Source: Atopsyche davidsoni
Taxonomy: Eukaryota > Arthropoda > Insecta > Trichoptera > Hydrobiosidae
Direction: 5' to 3'
DNA: 64,000 nucleotides
Assembly (NCBI GenBank): GCA_022113835.1
Contig: JAILWY010000018.1
Location: 16,701,501-16,765,500, forward strand
The notes under the pieces are model-generated. The model was given only the letters and a program-made list of their open reading frames with translations, did no database searches and was not told the origin of the DNA. Shown here one piece after another: positions 37,807 through 48,200 of the stretch; within the stretch, counting starts at the first letter, position 1; every line of letters begins with the position of its first letter. Made by a program: the position numbers and the translations under genes.

Positions 37807-37972
37807 CCCCAGCCGCCCTCGGGGTAGAAGTGCTGGCGGATGGCGAGGGTGTCAAGGTCGCGGCGGCGCAGGGCGGGCACGGAGCGGTGCAGCGCGCGGA
37901 ACTCGCGCTCGCCCAGCGCCGTGCCCGCCCAGTTGGACTCCTCCTCCGCCTCCTGCCGCGGGCATCCCACTT
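37807..37972 (-). CDS. Exon of SLC16-type monocarboxylate transporter (N-terminal tail)
   Basis: This exon is read from 37972 down to 37807. An AG acceptor at 37974-37973 follows a pyrimidine-rich stretch, and a GT donor at 37806-37805 (GTCAGT) ends it. Its 166 nt hold 54 whole codons with two bases left over at each end, so it starts completing a phase-1 codon and ends in phase 2. The peptide is acidic then basic (EAEEES, ALRRRDLDTLAIRQ) and ends in HFYPEGGW, the start of the motif that precedes membrane helix 1 in monocarboxylate transporters. It is much more GC-rich than its surroundings. Joining it to the exon at 25418-25297 keeps the frame and completes PEGGWGW. Family role (known): proton-linked or facilitated plasma-membrane transport of monocarboxylates or related solutes; the substrate here is unknown. 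Alternatively, an in-frame ATG at 38018 could make this a first coding exon without the upstream splice. Confidence 0.85.
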
Positions 37973-38075
37973 CTGCGAACAAGCAAACATTCACACGATA
38001 CAGCGGGCATGGTGGCAACCTAACATTACAATAACACTAAAAATAAAATAATCAAATTTTTGATCGCATAAAACC

Positions 38076-38370
38076 ATAGGTTCCCAACGGGGACGGTACC
38101 GCCCTCCAGTGGGGGCTAGAGCTTTCCAAGGGGGCGGTGGCGGGTCCAAGGGAAAATTAATGAACTTTTTGCATTTAAATTTTTTTGATTTGTGCAGTAG
38201 ATTTTTCACAAAAAATACCAGAAAATGATCAAAAAAACTCTTAACATTTTTTTTAACCTTTAAATAATATACAGAAAAAAAATTATAACTGTTATTTTCC
38301 GCAAAGGGGGGCGTTGGAATTTTTTTTTCTTGTCAAGGAGGCGGTGGTCAATAAAAGGTTGGGAACTTAT
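38076..38370. mobile_element. hAT-like MITE
   Basis: Terminal inverted repeats ataggttcccaac (38076-38088) and gttgggaacttat (38358-38370) match at 12 of 13 positions and resemble the GGTTCCCAAC ends of nonautonomous hAT elements. GC-rich subterminal blocks (ggggcggtggcggg, aaggaggcggtgg) flank an AT-rich middle. A clear 8-bp target duplication was not found. It has no coding capacity. Confidence 0.6.
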
Positions 38371-38377
38371 GCATTTA

Positions 38378-39024
38378 ACGCTCCACACACGATGCAATAA
38401 ATTGCCTTGTTGACCCGAGTGTGCAGTGAATATCGGCAGTTTTTTTGCCAGTACAACCGAGTATGTACAACCAAAGAGTTGACAGACGGCAGAGTTTACA
38501 ATACAATCTAGAATATTACACGATATGGAACTTAATAATGGCCGAAAGCGTATTTGACATTTTTTTGCTTACGCATGTAATGCGAAAATATTTATTTGGT
38601 TTGTGGATTAATTTTTTATAATTTTTTTTAATTCTGCAAATCGATATTTATTTATGCTTGCAACCCTTGCGGTGAGGGGCTATGAGCGATGCCCGGTCAG
38701 CTGTTCGAGCGCGGCCATCGCGGCAATTCCTGAATGAAAAATGGCCGCGCTCGAACAGCTGTTGTGTCTGCAGGCGATATTCGAAGTTATATATAATTTT
38801 ATATATATTAAATGCCGTGTAACATTCCAGATTTAGTAACATTTGTAAACATTGACGGAATACGCGCTTCTGCCTTCTGTCAACCGTTTGGTAGTAGTCG
38901 GTCGCGGCGGCACCGGCGAAGCCTCGATTTATCAGCGAAATCTCACAAAAACTGCCGATATTCGCTACACACGGTACAACTTGTCGGTCAACAAGGCAAT
39001 TTATCGCATCGTGTGTGGAGCGCT
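38378..39024. mobile_element. MITE with long terminal inverted repeats
   Basis: Ends near 38378-38414 and 38986-39024 are about 38-bp inverted repeats (cgctccacacacgatgc, then attgccttgttgacc). A second matched block lies just inside (38419-38447 against 38947-38972, gaatatcggcagttttt). TTA flanks both sides (38375-38377 and 39025-39027), which would fit a three-base target duplication of PIF/Harbinger type. It contains no transposase. A 21-bp palindrome sits near its middle. It abuts the hAT-like MITE with only 7 bp between. Confidence 0.7.
38698..38761. repeat. Perfect 21-bp inverted repeat
   Basis: Arms 38698-38718 (cagctgttcgagcgcggcca plus t) and 38741-38761 are exact reverse complements separated by 22 nt. 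They lie inside the 38378-39024 MITE and are much more GC-rich than it. Confidence 0.85.
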
Positions 39025-39249
39025 TTACTCAAGACTTGCATCACAATATTATTAGATAAACGCTACATTCCAACTTTTGTATTTTAAACAATATATCATA
39101 AATTAAACTGAAAGCAGTGGAGTCTGTCAGGACTATGTAGTTTAAAACACCAACTAAGCAAACGGCACAAGTAAAACACACATCCGAGAATATTTATATA
39201 AAAATAATACTTGTCTGTATTGTAGCTACATGCTTGTTTATGTTGGCAG

Positions 39250-39446
39250 TAATGAAGAATTGTTTTGGAATAACCCAGAAACTTCATTGTATGTACAAAA
39301 CAAACCAGAGGTGTCCTTGTATAATGATTATACCCCGATTTGTAATACGGTTGATATGAGCTTGGAACGAAGCCAAGCACTGCAGACGAAACTCACGTTT
39401 GAATGTGATACTGCAGGCGATAAGTTTTCACAAAGACGATCCAGCG
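39250..39446 (+). CDS. Candidate exon of an unknown gene
   Basis: An acceptor-like pyrimidine stretch ending GGCAG (AG at 39248-39249) and a strong donor GTGAGT at 39447 bound 197 nt. These are open in one frame for 65 codons (NEELFWNNPETSLYVQNKPE through FSQRRSS). The peptide is polar with no membrane helix, and I do not recognise it. The minus strand is also open over much of the same interval, and no partner exon was found, so chance or a transposon-derived frame remains likely. It lies upstream of the transporter exon on the opposite strand. Confidence 0.22.
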
Positions 39447-42390
39447 GTGAGTACGCTTCCCAAACATAGAGCCTGTAAGGAAAACAAATCCATTCGATGT
39501 CATGCGATTCGCTCCTATTGGGTGGCTGCCAGCTCCGAGGTTGCCTGCAGTTTCAGTCTGGCCTTCTCGTTTGAAGGTAAACATTGGTATTGTCCTAGAT
39601 ATGGATTTTTTATCCTTTTATTAATCTACTTTTGCTGCATAAATAACGCTACTGAAGGTCCGTACTTCTATTCAGTAAAGTTTTGTACGTCGAAAATATA
39701 TTTCATAAAATATTAAAATAAATATACTTTCTTTGATCTTATAAAATTTATCCGTCTTTTAGGAACATAAGAGTAATATTAGTACATTGTCTATGAAGTG
39801 AAGTAAAATTAACCACACTAGACTAACCTCGCTTGATATAAAAATACTGCCATTATTCTGTAATCAGTATATTTTTAGCATAAGGTACTTTTAAAATATT
39901 ATATTAATATTTCAGGTAAGCTTAGCTGTTTTTCATCATATTTTTGTTTAATATTCGGAAAATGTTAAAAGAATATATTAAGAATTAAAAAAGTAGAAGA
40001 TTAAATATTTGACCTTCTATATTTCACGATAATTCTTGTTATACTTATGATTAATATATATATTTTTATTTTAATCTATATTTAATGGCTAATAAAAATC
40101 TTATAAAATAAGTAACATTGTATTAAAGAACACTTACAGATCTATTATTACGCAGACATCAAGGGAGAAGTTTAAATCTTTTTTATAAAAATTTCCATTT
40201 TTGTGAAATCACAACCAGTAATAAAGTCGCCCCGTAATCTAAAACCAATAATGTTAGTAATAAAAAAACGATATCTTCAACAACGAAAATTACTGATTCA
40301 CGTCAGGTTATTCAAATACGTTATACATTATTACAATATCAAAAGAAAAATCCGCCTTTGTGAGGATACGTTTTATACATTTCCACATCCAGCCCTACGC
40401 AGAAAAGAACATACTTCAAAAGCAAAGTGCGATATTCCTTTGTGACAATGTGTATCAAGAAGGCACGAAAAATGAAGATGTATACTTATATACGGGATAT
40501 ATTGTATCTCGGGAGGATGGGCTGTCAAGGGCTGCGCTGAAGCCTCCGCAGGCTGCGCCCCCCATTCGAGCTGACTAAGTAACTTTCCATTTGTGCACTC
40601 GTTTCGCTCCGGGAAATTCCGCGGCCGCATCGCGAGACGTCTCCGAAGGAATTGCCTTCGCAGAATGTATTACCACGAGACTGTATGAAAATCAGTTTCA
40701 ACTGTTGAATGCCGACGTGACGTGGGGATCGGGTTTTATGGTGCACTGAATTTAAGTGTACACGATAGCCTCGGCGAAATAAAAGAATTTATACCGGAAC
40801 TGTGAAACGGGTATATACTTTCTGACGATATCACTAGTTGGACATCTGTTGTATCCATTTTTATAAACAAATTTGTAATGTACTCAGCTGGGTTTATGTA
40901 GTATAACTGATACAAACTAAACACAAGGCCCGCCTATAGAAGTGCCTGGCTAAGACATCCCCACTTCCCCAAGAAGAACGAGAGCCACTTCACTTTGATT
41001 TGACTGAGGTTTGAACAAAGACCTAGTTAGTAGTTATTATTAAAAATATCTGAGAAGTAGTTGCAGCATAAATTATATAAACCGAGTTTACAAAAAAAAT
41101 AAAATACATGTGGTCATCGGTCGTGACTTTATTCGCTTTGTAAGCGTTAAATTATTTATGCAAAGTACAATTATTTTATATACGTGGTATGAAATACACG
41201 CAATATATAAATAAAATATATAATAAAGAGCGAATCAAATATTTTTTTTTAAGTCGCTTTTTTTTATCGTGAGATACTCGGTACTTCATAAATTATACTC
41301 GAAATACGCTGGAATCTAGAGCGGAACCATTGAATCGAAAATAAATCTTGTAAAATAGGTACTGATTTTGATAAAGATATAACTCTCCGTTTCTTACAAA
41401 AATATCATTTTCCCATATTACAAATGCTGAATATTGCACAGTACGTATGGAATAACATAGGAAGCGCCGCGTTTCTAAATTGTTATCTGATATCGATAAG
41501 TATTTTTCTATTAGTAATTAAGCACGTTGAAAATACATAAATCAAAATTAACGCTCATAGATATATCTTGATATGACGTTTACGTCGTGACTTCTCCCAG
41601 TATGAAAGTATTCCGAGTGTTTTTAGAGTGTAATCGCTAAGTAAGTGTGTTTTAGTAATGTATTTATTATAAATTATTCAATTTGCCAGACACGTCGCAG
41701 CGTACTTATGCAGAGGTAATCTGTTAACATTATAAAAAATATAATTAACATGTTACATGTGGGATGATGAATAATGAGCGAGTTGATTCGTTTTGGATTA
41801 CTCGCTTACGCGAGTAACGAACCTTGCTGTTTGTTTTATTCATCATTGTGGTTAACAAGAGTGATTTAACAATTTTTTTAACCAGAATAATTTGTAATGA
41901 ATCAAAATTGCTTTAGGAGAATGAATCACTTACTAATCAGTTTAATGGCATTTGTAAATTCGCTAACAGGCTTCGCGTTTCATATTATTTATTTCCATGC
42001 AATTACACAAAGCAATGAGAGAGCAAAAAATATTTACAGGTAAGTATGTAGGTCCATACGAATTATAATGTGCCGGTTGCGGTACAGAGTTAAAGCAAAT
42101 TACACGCTGCTGGCACGTCAAATGTTATGGAACCTTTTTTGGTGTGTTATTATATTATCAACATCATTACACTCATCGTTTTAAATTTACAAGTGAATTT
42201 CGTACGTTTCAAAATTAAATATTAATTATACACGGCGGCATGTTTTAGTTACACTGTATATTAAAAAGTAGGATTATTTTTGTTTGTACAAAAAACACTT
42301 TGTACTGAAACATGTGATGTCAATCAATATTAATAGATTTTTCTGAAACGGGCATTAGCTCAATTTTATTAGTATGGGATTTATTTATCT
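39447..42390. other. Noncoding, with a palindromic patch
   Basis: No supported gene. A GC-rich stretch at 40500-40660 has open frames on both strands but no recognisable product. An inverted repeat at 41764-41846 has 11-bp outer arms (atgatgaataa) and an inner 8-bp stem, ttactcgc, at 41798-41817. Confidence 0.4.
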
Positions 42391-42395
42391 AAACG

Positions 42396-42465
42396 AGCTA
42401 TCGAACCAGCAAAATCTCAGTCATGGGTTAACTGTCTAACTGCCTAGCCGTCAGGCCAATTTGCC
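42396..42465 (-). ncRNA. tRNA-like SINE head, degenerate
   Basis: On the minus strand an A box (TGGCCTGACGG, 42458-42448) precedes a B-box-like GGTTCGATAGC (42407-42397) by 40 nt, in the correct order. The B box misses its last two C positions and no full cloverleaf forms. This is probably the head of a different SINE family from the 20-kb unit. Confidence 0.5.
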
Positions 42466-43529
42466 GGAACTTACTCCGACTTTCACGCCGTATCGTTTAA
42501 CTTTCAATAGGTTAATATATTTTTTGAACTTTTCTGTTTTTCTTATGTAGTTTTCATGATAAAGTAACGATGAAAATAAAAAATAACGGCAGATTCAAAA
42601 CACATTAAAACTAAAGGCGTTTAAATTTTTATATGCTATTTATTTAATAATTTCAATATGAAACGCTTAAATATAAGTATCAGACATAATTTATTTTTAT
42701 AAGAATTCATAAAGAAATATAACTATCTTGCTCTGGTTAGGTAATCCCGATAGAGTTCAACTGTTAACGAAATAAACCAGTGGAGCGCTTAATGCGAAAA
42801 TATTAAATATTCAACTGTCGCCGTAAAAAAACAGAAAGTTTTTCGAGCTTATAATATCTTATGAACATCGATCTTTTACTTATGAAAATAAAAAATTTCG
42901 ACACATTAATAAATAGACTCGATGCTTGAATAATTTATATAAAATATCAGTGAAAATTCATAGGTGTGGTTTTATTTGAGTCGTTATGTTAACATATATT
43001 TTTATTCTTGTCATTTCATAAATTCATTCATGCGATTTTTGGTATAAAATGGAATATTAAACATTATATATATATGATGTTTATGTTTAAAAAAAACAGT
43101 AAATTTAAATATCACATAAGGCTCCGTATGTGTTTTTTTCTACGGAAATATGAGAGTGTATATAATTTTGTTATGAAAAATATTCATAAAAATCATAAAA
43201 CACCTACTTAGTTGGAGGAGCTTCAAGCCAGAGGAGCAAAATGCGAAAAATGGCCTCTCCTTAATGTTCAAGAGGACTCGAAACTCGGGACAGTCCAAAC
43301 CAGAAAACTTGAGAAAAATAACTTTTTTTTCAAATGTTTTCACCAATGCACAAAACACGAAATGCTTTTAAAACCCAATAAATTTTGATGCTAACTCCCA
43401 AATGTTTTTGTTAGTGATATTAAACCAAAAATGTTTGCACCGATAGAACCGCGATATTTTATAATCCCGTTTGGGATTTGACCTAATTGAGAGTCTGTTG
43501 ATTTTTTTCGTTCACACCCTCTGCAACAC

Positions 43530-43582
43530 AACTGACAATCGATTGGTAATTAGCCAATAGCGTTACCATTCGATTGTCAGTT
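43530..43582. repeat. Hairpin with 20-bp arms
   Basis: Arms 43530-43549 (aactgacaatcgattggtaa) and 43563-43582 match as reverse complements at 19 of 20 positions around a 13-nt loop. It may be the core of a small foldback element. Confidence 0.75.
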
Positions 43583-44975
43583 ATGTAGCCGGCTTTAACA
43601 GTTATTTAAAAGTAATCCACGGAAAAAAATAAACTCAAAAAGAAAATAAAAACTAACGATATCACAAAAATAGTTGTTAAGTAAAAGCGTCGCACATTTA
43701 TGATTACTAAATACTTGTTTTCACATCACATTAATTTTGACTCTACCGAGTGCCGAAATCGGGTCTCGCCAAATGCCTTTACAAACGGAAATTAAAGAAC
43801 AAGGAAAAAAAATAAAACTCATATTTATCAATTCATACTTGCCATTATGTTTGGTAAACGAAATGGAAATCTAGGAATTCACAAAAATAAAATTTAAAGC
43901 AAAAAATACCCTGCTATGGTTTTTGGGTGTAAATTGTATTTTTCTTAGAATAAATAGGTTTCAATGATACCAAAAAATCAGCCAACAGACAAATATTCCA
44001 ATAATTTGTTTTTATACAAACAAATTATTCTAAAAATATATAAGTACTAATAGTAATAAATTCTGTTTTAAAATAATAAAAAAAAACATTCTATCTTTGA
44101 ATTTAACTGTTTTTCTAGTAACATTTATAGAATATAAACAACAAAATAACACATTTCAAAAAAAATAATACAACAGTTGAAGAAACTGGTGATGTTGCTT
44201 CATAATATATTTTTTTCATGTCTTCAAGTCTCAGATTATAAGATGAGTTTTGAAACACTGCTTATACCGACCACCTTCCAAGCTTAAGATTTTATGGTGT
44301 GAAGAAACACTGTTATACTTTTTATTTAAATAAGATTATAAAAAATCCCAGAGAGTAATAAATGAACCTAAAAGCTTTCTTAATGATTGTTTCAGTGCCG
44401 GTGTTTGCCCCCACGGTATAAGAGCCGCGCCGACAAAATGAAAATATTTTCTTTAACAGACAAGAGCGGCGTATTATTTCACATTTATGAGGAAAGGCTT
44501 ACTTTATCTCCGGCGCCATATTAGATTTCACATAATAATGAATAATCTGCCCGAAGGAGGCCGGGTTTCGGCGTTGCTGGCGCCTCGAATGCACCGGAAA
44601 CTCGCCGCCGCTGCCGCGCTCGTGATTTATACGGTTAAAAGTTTTCAAATAAAGAGAGGCCCGCCCACACCGCATGCTGGAGCACCTTTGTTGTGAAAAT
44701 TATTTCAGCCGAGCACAAAGGCAGTATCCTTTCGAAATAACGAATGTCATAAGTACGGCAGTACAATGAAGCCTGGAACTTTCAAAAATTAAAGTCGAAG
44801 GGGCCATCTTTTGGAATAAAGATTGCTGCAAACTTTTGCAAACTCAATCTTTGCAAATTGTGTTTTTTTTTTATACCGCTAGATAAAAAAAGGAGCAGCA
44901 AATATATGATTTGATGGATGTTTACAAATAATTTTTTTAACAAGAATTTTCATTTTAACTAAGGTACTTCATTCC
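43583..44975. other. Noncoding DNA
   Basis: No supported gene. A GC-richer unique island at about 44390-44720 shows open frames but no product I can name. Confidence 0.35.
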
Positions 44976-45274
44976 AATACTTTTGAGTAAAATATTTTCC
45001 ACATGTTCGTTTTTATTTGAGACCGGTTTCGCCAACCTTTCACGTTGGCACTATCAAACAGAGTGAGATTTTATATAATAATAAGCAATTAGGTAAACAA
45101 TTGTTAGAGGGAGAGGTTGTTGGAAAGAGAGAGAGTGATTGTCAGGTGGTAAGGGCTAAAGTGATTTTATTGTACCTGACAAGTGGAGGATTCTATATAA
45201 TTGCAAATTTTGTGAACAAACGTTTTTATATTAATGGGGTAATTATCCACTCAAGTATTTTACTCAAAAATATT
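44976..45274. mobile_element. Palindromic-family element, copy with unique interior
   Basis: The left end (aatacttttgagtaaaatat) and right end (45249-45274, actcaagtattttactcaaa) are the same terminal repeats as at 35387-35798. The left arm includes the GAGACCGGTTTCGCCAACC block and gcactatcaaac. The right arm is lost, and about 180 bp of unrelated sequence fill the interior. The 94-codon frame at 45017-45301 reads through the repeat and is not a convincing gene. Confidence 0.65.
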
Positions 45275-48200
45275 AAAATGGAATTCCACCAAGTACTGTA
45301 ATGAGTTCTATATAATTTTACTAGTCCTACATATATTTTTTTAATGATGTAATAATTCTGTAGAATATTTTTGATGTATACGAATGTTGGAGATCACATA
45401 GGGGATTGCACGTATGATAGATGATTCTGTGCTATTACTTGTGCACTGCACTTAGAGAGGATTAAAAAACTTCTAGACGATTCTAGCATCTTCACATAGA
45501 TTCTCATAGCAGTTCAATACGGAACAGCAGACGGTAATAGAATTTCAACAGTAAAAACTGTTAGCTTTAAAAATAAAAAAAAAATTATTCTGTTAATCTA
45601 AATAAGTACTGTCAAAGAAGAAATGTTCTAAAAATGTTAAAATATAAGTTTTTAATGTAAGTACAAAACGATTTTTAAAAGTATTTTATAGATGCTAAAT
45701 AAATATTTATAGGCTCGTAAAGCTTTTAATGTAAATAAAGAACAGACTTTGCTTTGTGAACTTTATGTCATAAAAAACTGTTATTTTTTAAAGTAAAATA
45801 TTTATAGATCATTTAATAAAAAGAGGACATTGGATGGTGTTTTGGTAATCAATATTTAAATGTGTATTTTTTACTGCGAATTATGAGTATGTCATAATAA
45901 CGATAATAAATATATTTTTTCCATGACATTAAAAATAAATTATTAGCTTAAAATAAAAGTTTAATAATTTTTCATACATGATATGGCAATTAATCACAAA
46001 TCACAGTAAATCGTTTCAGTTATTTGTTTGCGCATTTCCATCTCAGACTTTTTATTATTTTTAGTATTTCAATAATTTATAAAATGATTGTAATACCTAA
46101 CGAATCGTCTCACGGAAGAGTTTCTAAATAATAAAGTTTATTTTCGATCAGTACATCATCTAGTCAAAACCGGAGGGAGCGGTTTCCCCCCCTAAACAAT
46201 TCTTCACCTCTTTTTGTGTAAAATACGGCAAACAAAAAATCCCAAATTTTACCCATGTATGTCGTTTGAATAATCGTAAACGCTACAGGAACAAGCACAT
46301 TATCCGCGAGGGAAATGGTCGGAAAAAATACGGTGAATACATACATATCTAATGCAGAAATAACATTATCCTTATAAAAATTGGTTTAAAAACGAATAAA
46401 AAAATACAATTAAAAATGGTTAATTCAACGAAAAGGTTTTTTTAATCACAAACTCATGTATCTTTTTTAATGTTGTACAGTTTATTTCAAGAAAATTTCA
46501 GACTAGAAAATAAATATTTTTAAGTGTTGCGTAACCGCTGTATTCGATGTTTATATCTCTATAGAAAACGCCAATACTTGATTCCAACGGAGTGATTGTA
46601 TATATTTATTTACAAAAATAATTATAATAAGTAGAGTGGTAGACACTACGGCGCGATTGTCATATGTACTACGGCCCAGTTGTTCAATGTTAACTAATAA
46701 AAGCGGAAGGTGATAAAAGCAGAGCAGGTGTTGACGATCTTCATTTCGAATCTCGAAGATCGGTGCTACTAATTTTTGGTGACACCCTTGATATAATACC
46801 GGGGAAGGAAGGGGTTAATTATTGCATACACCTGTGCTGCAGGTCACGGCTGGTAATCTCATCGAGAACATCAATCTTGTCGTCAGCCTACTTGTTATGT
46901 TTGCAGCCCTTCCGAATAATTGATTTCGTGTTATAATTTTATTTGCTTATAAACAAAGCCTCATAATGTACCCCCTGGAATGTCCGTAATAAATCATTGA
47001 TACTCACTTCTTAAGCTGTCAGTAACGGGTACTTCAAATATTATTCACGATCAGACAATGTCTTTGCATTTAATAAACTGAAAGCTTTGAATGCTTTTAA
47101 TAAGAAAATTATTAAATAAATTTATCTATTTACATAGTATTATCAAATAAATTCGTCACTACGATCCATTGTTTTCAAGGGATTTTTTAACGCTTTGTTT
47201 TATTTATATAGTTTTTGCAATGCAAAGTAAAGCAGTTTTTTGTTAATGTCTATTTAATAGTAAACATATATTATTTTTGTGGAGAAAATAATGAACATTT
47301 TTTACCTATCTTATTGAATTCATAAAATTTTATAAAAAGATTAAAGAAAATATTGAACCTGCAGTGAATCTTTAAAAAAGCAGGATAATAATAGGTATAT
47401 GGATACTTTTAGATATTTTCAAAATAACAATTGTTGTTGTTTTATTTTTATTTTTATTTTTTTTTTCTATAACGTGTTGAATTTCATAAAAATGATCTAA
47501 TAATTATATTGGGAATATTATACAATACCAATGTTACCTATTTATAAAACAATGCTATTTAAAAATGTAAATTGAAAATGTAGTTTCTTGTTATTTGAGT
47601 ATGTAGCTTTGTTTATTAGATTAAATACAATTAATGACTCGATCTTTTGTCCGTTTTTTCTTTCATTGTGTTTTTTTGTCTCAAAACTTCTTTTGTTTCC
47701 AAAGAGTCTATGCCATTATTTGAAAACCTTTAAAAACAACAGGTAACCCTATATATTGGGTAGGGTATACTTTATAGCGACTTAATTGCGTAGTGTACTT
47801 ATACGAAACTAATTAATTTAGTATATAGTTTCATTTTGAAGCTTATAGTGACTACTGCAAAAGGAAATATATTTCAAAGCTATTTCGCAACTTTGATAAC
47901 TTACCTAACTTAACTTACTTAAAATTAACTGGCTTAGAATGTATGTTAAACTCAATTATAAAAGTTTTAAAATTCAATTGTAACTGCATACACATTTTAA
48001 GCTAGTAGGTGTAGCGGTTAGCAACCTTTCTTATCAACTTTAAATGTACAAAATCGTTGATTCTGTAATTAAAAATATTTTTGGTGGTTTATTACCTTGA
48101 TTTGATGTATGAGTAATGATATTGACAAATTTCAATCCCATTTATTAACGAACATTGATATTAATCATACAGGGTGTACATAGACGTGTACTAATGTGCA

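Noticed and set aside
37775..38051. Plus-strand ORFs over the GC-rich exon
   Set aside because: They are antisense shadows of the transporter exon, whose splice sites and motif are on the minus strand.
48171..48179. acagggtgt resembling a mariner end
   Set aside because: No matching inverted end or TA duplication could be found nearby.
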